DNA of 64,000 bases from Chamaea fasciata. Taxonomy: Eukaryota; Chordata; Aves; Passeriformes; Sylviidae. The position numbers and the translations under genes were made by a program. Below, piece by piece: positions 26,301 to 36,720 of the stretch. How positions within the stretch are numbered: the stretch's first letter is position 1; each line of letters opens with the position of its first letter. The notes beneath the pieces were generated by a model. The model did no database searches. It was given only the letters and a program-made list of their open reading frames with translations, and was not told the DNA's origin. The stretch spans positions 82,462,317 to 82,526,316 of the forward strand of contig JARCOQ010000002.1 of the NCBI GenBank assembly GCA_029207755.1. The letters are read 5' to 3'.

Positions 26301-28285
26301 GTTTTATGGCTCCCGTCTGAAAAAAACTGTGCTCATTAGCATTGAAAATATAAAACACTCTCTTCAATACTTCAGTGTAAAACGACGTAATCTTCTTTTT
26401 GCTGAGAAACCTCAAAACCACTGACAAGTTACTTATTTCCTGCAACACACATCTGGGGTACTTGCTAAATATGGAAATTAAAATATCAGGTAATCAGGGT
26501 CAAAGAAATACTCCTCCTGCAGGCTCGGGACAAACCCTTATTTTTGGACCAGCTGTCTCCCCAAAACAACTCACAGGAAGATATTCAAGCGGCCTCACTG
26601 CAAAACATCTACAAGTGTCTCCACCAGAGGAACCAACCCAGAAACTCAAACCCACCAGACCCACCTGGAAACAGATCACCCTTTTGGCTTCTTAATGTGC
26701 ATTACAAAAGAGGACACATTCAGTTTACTTCTGTAAAGTCTTCCCCTCCTTTCCCTCCTCTGGAAGAAGAAGTCTTACAGATTTCCCACCAGGTCCCTCT
26801 GAAGTCCAGATCAATAACCTCTCTATAAAATGTTTCCTTTAAGCATGACAGAAGCTGTTATTTATTTGCTTTAAAGTGTTCAAGCTAATGAGGTATGAGC
26901 ACATCTGCAATAACTAAAAATAACACGCACCTCATTGATATTAATTAGCTGACTGGACTTCCATCCAGAGATACTTAGCTCCCTTCTTTATTCCTTTGCT
27001 CTGTGAAGAGATGGACCAGAAGGGTGGGAAGATCATATTTCAGAGTCAAGGGCCTGTAGCCAAGAATACTCAATTTCTGGTCCCCAGATGTTGCTGCACA
27101 GGGAGCCCCATCCCCTCACTGCCACACGCAGACATCTCCCACAGTTGTCCCAGGGAGTTATGTGCATGCAACAGCAAAGCTCAGCAGGGCCTGGAGTCCA
27201 CTGGTGAGAACATCAACATGAGTGTAACACCATCGTGGTGCCACAGTGGCTCATCACAGAACCTGCACAGGGCTGCAAGGATCAAAACAAACATAGTGGG
27301 TTGCATAAAATAAACAGAAAGAGAAGGCAGACTCCAAAAAAGAGATTTTACATGTTCCTCACAGATAATGCCAAGCAGAAGTCAGCCTGATTTTGCACTT
27401 GTCTGGGTTTGCAAACTGAAGATGTACCATGTGCAAAACCTCTGTGAGTGAAACAGCCTGATGCCTGAATAAAGTACTGTTTCACTTGACCTCTCCTGCC
27501 AGTCCTAACAGAGAGGCAATCAGTCATTTCTAGACAAAATCACTACTGTCAGTGAAGAAAGCCAAAATTTCTTCAACCATTTGTGTGTTCTGCCTTCAAG
27601 TGAAAGAAGTTACCAGACAGTATGCTAGCTGCTATCCTAATAAACCATACAAAACCAAAGCTGTTTTATGAACTAATTTGTATGTGTGAGAAACTGGGAG
27701 AAGACTGGTGAGTTGGTGTGGCAGTGATAGTGGCAGTAGGAAAAGTGCTTCCTGCATGAGTACTGCACCTTGGGAGTCCTGTTCTCTGAGCTTTTGGGGA
27801 AAAAATGAGATCATGGAGCTCCTGGTCCTTTTGGGGCAGGAAGGGCTGTTTCTGAAAAAAGCTGTTGGGAATGCCATGTAAATGCAGGCTCCAAAGCAAA
27901 CATTTTAACAATCCCTTTTGGCTCATCAGGTAGGTAGTGAGCAGGACAGCTGCTGAAGAGAGATGGGAGAATGGAGGGGGAAAGTCTTCTGAGGGTACGA
28001 GGATTCAGAAGGGCTTTTCTTACCAGTAAGATGACAAACAGAAAGAAAGCCAGGCTGTGGGAAGAAAAGCAGAGTACATAAACTTGCTCCAGCAGATCTG
28101 CTTTAGGTCTCTTCATGAGACCAAAAAGAGCATGACTGCCCCAAAACACCTTCAGAAGAGCATCAGCCACCCTTTGGAGCTGGGCACAGCCCAGGGTGCA
28201 AATAGTAGGCATCCATGAAAGCAGAAAAGTGCTGGGGTTTTCCAGTGCACCTGGGCAACCAGGCAGTGCTCTGACTGCTCAATTA

Positions 28286-28289
<4 letters not shown>
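23367..28289. other. Non-coding stretch, no gene seen
   Basis: Mostly unique AT-rich sequence, with TA-rich runs directly after the LTR (23371-23400). The repeat-free segment 24370-24700 is rich in ATTTAAAT- and TAAT-like words. Minus-strand frames of 81-133 codons at 27632-28212 match no family I know and lack convincing splice context. A CTGAATAAAGTACTG word near 27470 looks like an LTR polyadenylation region, but too little surrounds it to call an element. Confidence 0.5.

Positions 28290-28322
<33 letters not shown>
28290..28322. repeat. Poly(A) tract, 33 As
   Basis: Thirty-three uninterrupted A residues. Avian CR1 elements do not end in poly(A), so this is either a slippage tract or the tail of a retrocopied transcript. 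The upstream 300 bases show no gene I recognise. Confidence 0.95.
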
Positions 28323-28324
<2 letters not shown>

Positions 28325-28479
28325 ACCACAGTACCTCTGCTCCTCAGCAGACCTATTCAACCTGAATAAGCCTGGCTGTTGTTCTGACAAGGAGGCTGCC
28401 CAGAATCTGCTGCTCTACTTCTTTCTGTGGCAGGAGTGAGCTCGTTTGAGGATATATCCACAAGAATTTTTTAAATAAC

Positions 28480-28640
28480 ATTCTGCTTATGAATAAAGCC
28501 AGTGAGGAGTCCACAGTCAGAGGAATCAATAACCTAATTAGTAATTAGTGCTAATTAGAGATTTATTAGTTCAAGCTACTCATAAATGTTCAAGTAATGC
28601 AAAGCCACTCATGAGAATACCAGTACAGCATTTAGTTAAA
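28480..28640. promoter_or_regulatory. TAATTA cluster, possible enhancer piece
   Basis: Three homeodomain cores occur in 25 bases: CTAATTAG at 28534-28541, TAATTA at 28542-28547 and CTAATTAG at 28551-28558. They lie in repeat-free sequence. Homeodomain proteins of the Q50 class bind TAATTA. Dense groups like this are typical of developmental enhancers, but AT-rich DNA can also produce them by chance. Conservation was not tested. Confidence 0.3.
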
Positions 28641-28833
28641 ACAAAATACCATGTGTACTGCTCCCCAGGATTTGAGCTTTCATTACCACAGGCTCCAATC
28701 GTTCTTCCAAACAGAAAAGACACTAATGAATGGTATACAGATTGTGTGTGAGAAGAACATCAGTTTTTATTCAGCAAGATGAGAGAGACTTAAACCAGAA
28801 TTAAAGATAAATTACATGCGAGGGATCAAGTTT

Positions 28834-28895
28834 TGCTCTCATTTACACTGATGTAAATCTGGAGTTGCTCTGTTAACTTCAGTTGTGTTGATTTC
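28834..28895 (+). repeat. Ancient amniote interspersed repeat relic
   Basis: CTCTCATTTACACTGATGTA and the following AATCTGGAGT...AACTTCAGT match the layout of a very old amniote repeat: TTTACAC..TGTAAAT..GGAGT..ACTTCAGTGG. I know the pattern from reptile and bird genomes but cannot name the Repbase family with confidence. The copy is decayed. Confidence 0.45.
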
Positions 28896-29743
28896 AACGA
28901 TTGCATATTTATATTAATGGTACTGAGCAAATACTAAAAGCAGTGGGGGAAAAAAAAGACTAGCATTTTTTTTCTTTAGCAGACTGTAAGTGTCATCTGC
29001 TGCCTGGAATTTAACAGAGATCAGTAACTGAATTTTTGTAGTTGAAATGTTTGCATATGTCAGTTTTAATGAGTCCAACAACTTGGGTTTGAATGTACAG
29101 AGCCATTTACAAAGTTTCAATTCCGTGTAATGACACATTATCTTATATATCCAATTTTGCTAGAAAATGGTTACGCTTTTGGACACCCATAATCTTCTGC
29201 ACCTGGTATTATTGGAGCATCTGTGGAGGCAGCAATGACAGTTCTTTGAAAAGATAGCTTCTGAAAAAACACCACCATGAATAAACCGAACAAACAAAAA
29301 CCCAAGAAAGACAAATAAAGAAAATACGGTTAGAAATAAGACATTTCAGACGAAATCAGCAGATTAAAATAAATTCCAAAAGAAATAAAAGTAAATCCAG
29401 GAAGATCAAAACAGACAAGCCAATAAACTGAAGGCTTCATTCAAATCAAGTTTAATACTGACACTGACACACAGAGGGATGCTGTTGACATTGGATGAGG
29501 TCCTGGGCTTGCAAACAAGGTAGGATTGACACCACACCCTTTGTTGCAACTTCCCAACTCCAGCAGAGATGGAGCTGCTGGATGAGATGGTGCTGCTGGC
29601 AGGAAGGGTCTCTGCCCTACAGATGCTGTGCTGCATGGTCTGCCCATGCGGATGACCTTCTCTCATGCAGACCAGATGACCCCAGATGCTACATGCTGGC
29701 TGATTAATCCCCCCAGGAAGGTCATCTGGCACTTCTGTGGGCA

Positions 29744-29749
29744 GTGCTC
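29744..29749. repeat. Target-site duplication, left (GTGCTC)
   Basis: GTGCTC directly before the LTR. It is identical to the six bases directly after it at 30022-30027. Confidence 0.85.
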
Positions 29750-30021
29750 TGTTGCCGGTAGGGACACGAAAGAACTACACTCACTCAGGTTCAGAGGTGA
29801 GCAGAGGGAGAGGAAGTTTATTATTATTTGCAATTTAAATAGGATTTGGAGTTTGGTCAAGGATTGGTAGATGAGAGGAACACTTTTCTGACCCTAGTGG
29901 TCAGTTCACCAGTCCGTCACAGACTGGAATGAAAACAATCTACTTGTTTATGTTACATTTGTGAGAGACTCCACTAGAAATATGTAAACAGTCATCACAA
30001 GGCTAAAGAATCAGGGTGACA
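29750..30021 (-). mobile_element. Compact solo LTR, ERVK-like, with 6-bp target duplications
   Basis: A 272-bp long terminal repeat in minus orientation. In sense it begins TGTCACCCTGATTC (plus-strand end at 30021) and ends CTACCGGCAACA (plus-strand start at 29750). It is flanked by perfect 6-bp duplications GTGCTC, the number typical of ERVK-type integration. In sense, a TATA-type box TATTTAAAT lies at 29841-29833 and an AATAAA polyadenylation signal at 29822-29817, only about ten bases apart, so the promoter and polyadenylation regions are packed together. No retroviral genes adjoin it, so it is a solo LTR left by recombination between the two LTRs of a provirus. A perfect CTGACC/GGTCAG inverted repeat lies at 29888-29904. 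Confidence 0.88.
29817..29841 (-). promoter_or_regulatory. TATA box and polyadenylation signal of the compact LTR
   Basis: Read on the minus strand, TATTTAAAT (29841-29833) is followed closely by AATAAA (29822-29817). The arrangement suits a short-R LTR in which the polyadenylation signal sits near the transcription start. Activity cannot be judged from sequence. Confidence 0.6.
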
Positions 30022-30027
30022 GTGCTC
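30022..30027. repeat. Target-site duplication, right (GTGCTC)
   Basis: Exact copy of 29744-29749. Together the two copies define the empty site ...GGGCAGTGCTCCTCTGGG. Confidence 0.85.
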
Positions 30028-31470
30028 CTCTGGGAAATTGTTGTGGGAGTATGCTTGAGATGCTGGGATGCTGCTGATTCCATGGTGACATCAGGCTGGG
30101 CCTGTTTAAATAAGATCCCACACAGACACAGGTTTTTCCCAGTCTCTGACCCATGATTTCGCTGGCTGCAATTGTTTGCACGTATGCTTTCCACATGCTT
30201 CAAACTCTCCCAGGGAGACATTATCTCAAGGAGAGATCGTGGGGTTTGAATCAGCATCTGGGCTACCTGCTGTGATCTTAGCCATCCAGCAAACTTCTGT
30301 ATGCAAACACCAGGAAACAACAGCTCTCATATTTTGTGAAACCACTTCTCTTCCATTTTCAGTCATACAGATCATTAGTGTCCCTCCACCAAACCAGCAG
30401 TTGCTTACCAGCGGTGCTAGGATAGTACATTGAGAGGAAGCTAATGATCCTCAGTGCCATGATGCACCTGAAATATGGAGGAAAAGCAGATTCACAGTCA
30501 TCAGGTTGATTTAACTACAGATTTGAGGACCTCACAATTTCCCAAGAACTGTTCCGGCAACAAGAAACATAATCCTTCAATCTGCTCAGCCCAGCAAGGA
30601 GGCTCAAGCAGCTTTCCCCCTTTGCCCCAGTCATGGCAGAAAGAGTTGCCATCCAGGGACATGCCTTTCCCAGCACCTTTCTGCCCTAAGCAGCACATCA
30701 CAGGCAGCAGCAGACAACATGCACCTACACCTCCGGCCTGGGCTGCCAGCAGATACTGAAGACCATCTCCCCATGTGGCCTCTCCCTCCTCCACAAAAAA
30801 ACTCCTCACCAGCTAGGTTCCACCCACAGGCCACCAGGAGAGCCCAGATTTTTGCAGAGTATCTAGATACCTAACCATAGGCAGCTTGTAGGATTGCTGG
30901 CATGAGATTTTCCTGTGAGTTTAGTGGCTAGATATTTTTGAAACCCCCACTAGGTCAGCATCCTGAGGCTAGAAGATATCTTTAAAACCCTGTCCCACAT
31001 GACTAGCAGCTGTGCAAGAAACATCAGCAAATATTGCGTAGCCTATCCATGATGGATATAGCTCACTTTGGAAATCACTGAAGTTGGTGTCCTTGTAAAC
31101 AATTAGAGGGACTAAATCTGCTGTCACTAATATTCTGGCTTGCCATTCAGCTTGTTACATTAATTTCTACACAGAGATGTGCATAAGATTTGGGATGCAT
31201 AGCTTTTAGCAATCTGCTTTTTTTATGCTCTGATCTACTCTTGTGCTCAGATACCACAGCAATGGGCTACTTAAATAGAATAGCTTCAATTCTTTGTTCT
31301 TTTGAATCCCTTCTCCATAAATAATGCAATTAACTGTGCTGTTAAGGCAGTCCAGATGGACAGTGTGCCATCCTCAGATATATCCAAATATCAACATGTT
31401 GATAATGCTTCATTTGGGTTTTGGGCTTTTTTCCCAATTTCCTACTAACAGCAGCTTTTGAACTTCAAAA
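30028..31470. other. Non-coding stretch, no gene seen
   Basis: Unique sequence, GC-richer at 30560-30840, where frames of 94-102 codons overlap on both strands. None has a recognisable domain. AT-rich after 30900. No repeat family recognised. Confidence 0.5.
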
Positions 31471-31473
31471 TAG

Positions 31474-31526
31474 TAAAATAAAAAAAAAAAAATAAAAAAA
31501 AAAAATAAAAAAAAGAAAGAAAAAGA
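31474..31526. repeat. A-rich tract
   Basis: Two 12-base A runs and an 8-base A run separated by single Ts, then A/G sequence. Low-complexity slippage tract. Confidence 0.9.
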
Positions 31527-32998
31527 ACTGTTACTTACAAAAACTACAGTTATATGAAGGATTTGATCAAAATGTAGACACATAAATAGAAGCACAGCTT
31601 ATGTCTGCCTGCTTTTCTGGTCAGTCCACAGGAGACATGAGCTTTACTGTTTTCAGGTCCGTGGGCAATAATATTGCCTGAAGCCGTGAAGGTTTTTGAC
31701 TTCTAGCAGAGGAGACTGCTAACTCATTAGACAAATGTTGATTGGATTCATTGCCTTCTCCGTGCGAGGAAGGACTTTGACATCTTGTATCTGATGGAAG
31801 TAAAATTGTTCTTTTCCTAAAAGCTGTCTTTTATTCACATGTGAACTGTTGACTATATGATATTCTTATAGAATTTTAATTATTTTTTGATTTTGGAAGT
31901 CCTTTGTGGTAGGAGACAGTTGCTACCTAAAAACCCATACAATCTAAATACATGAGACAACAGGAATCACTAACTGTGGCTGAGCTACAATCAAGGCTTG
32001 ACCCAGGGCTGAACTTCCATTTCCTGCTTCTCCCCTTGTTTGAGCAAGGAGAACATCACTTTGGATGTGATTCAGCTGAAATACCTAAATTTAGCAATTC
32101 AGCTCACACTAAAGTAGACATCCTTCTTACAGCAGCTGAACACCAAGGGCCCCACTGATGGCACCGTCAGGACCTCCCTCAGTTTCCCAGCCAAGGAAAC
32201 TCATGGCAGCTAAATAAAGCACACCACAACATCAGGCCTCTGCAGAAGGCACCAAGGCAACCCAGACTGCCCTGGGCATGAGAACCAGAGCCTTTCTCTG
32301 GTGCACCTACCAAAGACCATGGACATACACAAGAGGGAGATAATTTAGAACAGGAATGTGATTTAAGTAAACTGAATCCTGCTGAAAGACCCTAATTCTC
32401 TATCCTGCATTGCAGAGGAAGAATCCCTCAAATTAGATGATGTCAATATCTCTTAATGGACAATTTTCACTTTTTTTTTTTTTCTCATTAGTACTGCCAA
32501 TTCCTACAGAACTGCAGGAAAATTCCTATTTTCCCTGTCTCTGCCTATGTTGCACTGGAAATGGGAACAATCCAGCAGTGCCCTAGCTCCCTCTGAAAGA
32601 GAGAGTAGTCACGAATTTTAATCCTCTGATATTTTTTGCCATCTGGGTGCTCTTGGTGCCTGGTGACTGCATCCCCTTGCCTTCTCCCACCTTCCTTCCT
32701 GGAGAAGCCCAGAAGTTGAAGTGCTAATGTGCATTTCCCAAAAATCAACGGCCAGATAGCCATGGAGCCAGCCAAAGGCTGCTGGTAAGAACATGCTGTG
32801 CATCAGGCAAGAATGATCAGGTTTTGGCTGGAGAAGGGCAAATATTTTCTTGGACAAATACCCTTGTTCTGGAGGTAAGAACAATTCATTGCAGCACAAG
32901 GACAGGAATGAGATTGAAGAGCAGACAGTGCTGTCAGCAGGGAGCAAGACAACCAAAGACTTCCAAACCCTCTTCCAGAAAGATTTAGAAGAAAAATT
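31527..32998. other. Non-coding stretch, no gene seen
   Basis: Unique sequence with a T run at 32471-32484. A minus-strand frame of 112 codons (32618-32956) and overlapping frames show no family resemblance. The part after about 32880 may already belong to the flank of the LTR that follows. Confidence 0.5.
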
Positions 32999-33511
32999 GT
33001 GTATGATAACTGATTTGCATCAAAAGCAAGAAACTTAGCCTCAACTTAGCAAGAAACTTAGATGGGTAAATTTATCTATAAAAGGTACCCCCACAAAGCC
33101 CAGCACTGTCAGGGCCCTTGACACCCCATCAGCTGGATGGATGCTGGAACCATGGCTGGGAATCTTTCCTTCCTTCCTTCCTTCCTTCCTTCCTTCCTTC
33201 CTTCCTTCCTTCCTTCCTTCCTTCCTTCCTTCCTTCCATTCATCCATCCATCTCTTCCATCTCTTTCTTTCACTCTACCTATTCTCTACCTATCTCTCTC
33301 TTTTTTTTTTGCTCTTTCTATTTAAAATCACTCACCATGTGTTTGTATTAGAAGGTTAGGGACTAGCGTATACCAATTTCCATGCCAAGTGTATAATTTA
33401 TTAATAAAACTTTGCAAGTTTTAATGGACCCTCTGATTTTTGTTCTTTCTTTTTGACTGAGGGCATCTATGAATCTTGGGTGTTCCCTTCCCTTCAGGAT
33501 GGGACACCACA
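32999..33511 (+). mobile_element. LTR with an internal TTCC microsatellite
   Basis: An LTR in plus orientation, with borders approximate by tens of bases. In order: U3 with 14-bp direct repeats AGCAAGAAACTTAG at 33025-33038 and 33048-33061; a TATA box TATAAAAG at 33077-33084; the block CCCCATCAGCTGGATGG near 33124; a TTCC microsatellite at 33166-33237; an AATAAA signal at 33403-33408 followed by ACTTTGCAAGTTTTAATGG; and a U5-like end CAGGATGGGACACCACA at 33495-33511. This order matches an LTR family I remember from songbird genomes, in which the TTCC tract is a family feature. No target duplication could be fixed, and no retroviral genes flank it. The short Ser/Pro/Phe-rich frames here are translations of the microsatellite. 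Confidence 0.75.
33166..33237. repeat. (TTCC)18 microsatellite inside an LTR
   Basis: Eighteen perfect TTCC units, followed by CATTCATCCATCCATC and more pyrimidine-rich sequence to about 33310. It lies between the TATA box and the AATAAA signal of the surrounding LTR, so it would be in the R region of its transcript. Perfect tetranucleotide tracts of this length are usually length-variable. Confidence 0.97.
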
Positions 33512-34589
33512 CTCTTTGCCTCTTCTTTCAGAGCTGGCAAGGGCTGTTGTTGAAAGTGCCAGTGACATTTCAAAATGTTTAGCTAGCAAACAGGTTTGTT
33601 CAGCCCCTTCCCTTCCTTCCAAACATCATTTTTAATTGTGAGCATAGACATCAAGTAGAGATAGATTATCAGAAAGCCTTACAACCAGGAAACTGGTGTG
33701 CACATTAAAACTCCAGTTGGAAAGAACCTAACATGCAAGATGACTTGGCACTTTTTTTGTTAAATTACTAAGTTGTTTGACCCCTTTCTTTTTTCTCCCA
33801 CCCAACCCCCACCTTCAAAATACCAAAAGAAATTAGAGCACATTACAGGCTAAATCACTTGTTAAATTTCAGTTTTTAAGTCAGAGCCTATTTCATATTA
33901 TTGCAAGCAAAAAAGTACCTTAATTACAGTAAAGCTTAAGGCACTTAACTGGTCCTAGTTGCCAGATTTCAGAAGGATTATTGCTATTATAAAACAGCAG
34001 CAATGCAGCAAGGCAAGACACTGATAACTTCCCAAGTGGGATGTGAAAAGAAATGGATTTTTCCAATAGTTGAAATAGAGAATATGATGCTATACTACAT
34101 TTATAATGATTGGTAAATCAAACTCTGCATTTAACTCTCTGAGTAGATTTCAGGTGGGCACAGAAATTCACTTCAGGTTATTCTCCTCTTCCCTCCAAAT
34201 GAATTGACAGCCTGAGGGGAAATCCTCTACCTGTCTGACACTAATGCAGACTTTCCTAACTAATACTTTTCACCTGTGACAGTCACGGGTCAATCCCAGT
34301 TCTTGGCACCTGGGATAGAGATGGGAGAAAACCAACATTTTCACAGCAGAAGAATAAACAAGTCTGTTGCTGTGATCACCTCTCATGTTTTGCATGGCAG
34401 AAGGGCTTCTCACTATTAGATATTAGCTAAGGGGCCATTAAGTAAACAACAACAAAAAAAAATGTTGTCTTCTTCCTGCCCCCCTAAGCGAGGATGGTGA
34501 CTCCAGCACTGTAGCCAGAGCCAAGTCTCAGGTGAATTTTAATCCTTCATTATTCAGTACATACTGTTTTTTCCCTTTCCCTCTAAAAT
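33512..34589. other. Non-coding stretch, no gene seen
   Basis: Unique AT-rich sequence. No repeat family, exon or regulatory cluster is strong enough to call. Confidence 0.55.
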
Positions 34590-34880
34590 GACAGTCATGC
34601 TGTTAAGCATAATAATTGTTCATGAGTGAGCACTGCTTTTTGTCCCTCTTGATTTTGCCTCTAAGGCAGGCTTCTTACTCCACTGAGGTCAAGGGTCACC
34701 TGCTAAATCATGCATACCCACAATCCCTGGTGAATTATGCAGTTGACAAACTGCCGCTAATGATTAGTACAACCTGCATTAAAACCCTGGCACTAAATTG
34801 ATATTACTTGAGTGATGGATTACACCTCTAATGAGCGGATTATTGCCACAAGTGACCTTGTCGGCTGAAAGAGTGTTTCA
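34590..34880. promoter_or_regulatory. Homeodomain-site block, possible enhancer
   Basis: A repeat-free block with TAATGATTA at 34758-34766 (two inverted TAAT cores) and two bicoid-type GGATTA sites at 34817-34822 and 34837-34842, exactly 20 bases apart. Paired-class proteins (for example OTX, PITX, GSC) bind GGATTA. The 20-base spacing places both on the same helix face. This is what a developmental enhancer could look like, but it is inferred from motifs alone. Confidence 0.3.
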
Positions 34881-36149
34881 ATATAACTAACATCTCTCAC
34901 ATTCTCGTGTCACAGCAGTTCTAAAATAATATTGTCTCTCCTTTTTGATTTTTTTTTATTCCTACTTTGCTTTCTAGCCCCTCAAACAAGCAGGTAATCT
35001 GTAAACAGCACTTCTAATGGGATTAGTCATTACCCTGTACCCCAATTAGTACAGCTTCATGCCTCTGAAATACCCAGTGAGCAGAAAGATCATTTTTTCG
35101 GTTGAAAATTGCTGTTCTTATTTTCCTTCCTGTTCTTCAGAACATTGAAGTCCACTTGCAAGCACATTGCCTCACCGCTGAGGGGATCACACGGCCCCAA
35201 GATATCAGTAAATTTGTTGCCCTTTTATGAAGAAGAAGATGAAATGATGGCTGTGCGCTTCAGTGCTCTCTCAGAGAAAGTCATCACTGCCTGATCATAT
35301 CGATGGGACAGAACATGGTCAGAGCATCTTCTTTATCAAAACACTCTGCCAGGGCTGATCACCTGCCCCACTTGATCACCCAGGCTGGACTTCTTAGCTC
35401 TCCCAAGCAGGGAGCTGGTGTTCTGTATGTGCTTGTGAGCACTGGAGAAGCATGTCCAGCTACCCTGGTGTTTCATCGGCGCGGTTCAGACGGCAGGGCT
35501 GCTTCTCACCAGCGACCAAGTGGCAGTTAATTCACCAGGAGGGAGGAAACACGTTTTACTAAATGTTTCACCAAAAAAGAAACCCCTCCTGCAAAGGGAC
35601 TGTGCCGAAGACGAAGCTGCAGTCTGTCTGTGGAGTTAATAGACCCCTCGTGGAGCCTCCTCACGCCTTTGTCTGGACACAGTTAGTGGTATATTCACAA
35701 CTGCCTGTCACACTACACAAGTGCAGATGAGGCTGGAGGGGACCGTATATTGATGGAATTAATTGAGCATAAGCCATGCTGACTGGTGGGGAAAATCACA
35801 TGAAAGGAACAAAACACACGTGCCTGGCCATTTCTGTGTTCTAACAAAGAATGAGCAGCTACAAACAAATAAAAATTGTGGAGGAGGTTGTCAGCATGAG
35901 CTCTTTATTATCAATGGCATTTCATTCCCCGAGGGATCTACACACCCCTCAAAACCAAGGCTCATTCCCCCAAAGTCAGACACGTTGTATCAGAGAAAAT
36001 CCAGTTTAAATAAATGCAATATTAAGTCCTGTGACAGCCTCTGACAGGGTCAGATTCAATCTCCCAGTCCATATTGCTTCCCTCTGACCGCAGCCTCTGC
36101 CTTCCCCACTCCTCCCTGCCTCCACCCCACACGCTATCTAATACTTTTG
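34881..36149. other. Non-coding stretch, possible conserved block at 35050-35300
   Basis: Repeat-free sequence of moderate GC. A pyrimidine tract ending in TTCTTCAG at about 35140 is followed by an open frame to a TGA at 35292. That frame contains an acidic run FYEEEDEMM. It could be a chance frame in conserved non-coding DNA or a small unrecognised exon. I do not call a gene. Nothing else stands out. Confidence 0.4.
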
Positions 36150-36720
36150 ATGTTCTGCAAAATGAGGAAAAACCCTAGTGCTATAGCTATAATGAGAATG
36201 TGTTCTCGGGATGCCCATTAATTAATCCTGGGAGACCTCTGCTCCCCTGTGCCATACCGTTAAAGCTGCAGGCAGCTCAGATGCTCTTCCTGGCAGTTCC
36301 CAGGGATGCAGCAGAAGTGAAGAGGAGGGTTTGCAGGGCACTCTGAGGTAATGGCTCTGCACACTCTCCTCCCCTCTGCCCACCAGAACCCTTGCCTGGG
36401 CACATCCAGCCCATGCTTGCTTAATTGGACGTCTGGCCCGGCAGCATAACGACAGTGTTGGCTGCCTTTCTTCCTGTTGCAGGGCGTGAGAGAGAAAATG
36501 TACAATGGGCTGGCCTTGAGATGTTATACCAAACGTCAAGGCCAGGCAGATCACCCTGTGCACATGACAGCTGGCCCAAAAATAGCAAAGGCAGCGGGAG
36601 TCAGAGTCACCTAATGAGCCTCCTCTTACTTCGGCAGGTGTTCATGTTACAGGCAAGGCCAGCGATCTTACACTACAGAGGACTCTGCTTCCTTTGCTTT
36701 TCTAACATTCCCAGCTCTCA
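36150..36720. promoter_or_regulatory. Motif-dense block with overlapping homeodomain words
   Basis: Repeat-free and GC-richer than its surroundings. ATTAATTAAT at 36217-36226 overlaps TAATCC at 36223-36228 (a reversed GGATTA). CTTAATTGG lies near 36419. A pyrimidine tract ending in CAG at 36481 leads into a frame that stays open to 36997 (190 codons in all, from 36425). The frame resembles no known protein, so regulatory DNA or a non-coding exon is more likely than a coding exon. Confidence 0.25.

Larger units (their letters stand above)
28323..29743. other. Non-coding stretch with homeodomain-site cluster
   Basis: Unique sequence containing the TAATTA cluster at 28534-28558 and an ancient repeat relic at 28834-28895. 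From 29270 to 29410 it is A-rich, and from 29500 to 29740 it is GC-richer. Overlapping frames on both strands in the GC-richer part look like composition artefacts. Confidence 0.5.

Noticed and set aside
27460..27490. CTGAATAAAGTACTG, LTR-like polyadenylation word
   Set aside because: Isolated word without TATA box or borders.
27632..28212. Minus-strand frames of 81-133 codons
   Set aside because: They overlap in several frames and resemble no known family. A GTAGGT word at 27930 looks donor-like on the plus strand, the wrong strand for these frames.
33041..33359. Several frames rich in Leu-Pro-Ser-Phe or Lys-Glu-Gly-Arg
   Set aside because: They are direct translations of the TTCC microsatellite in different frames.
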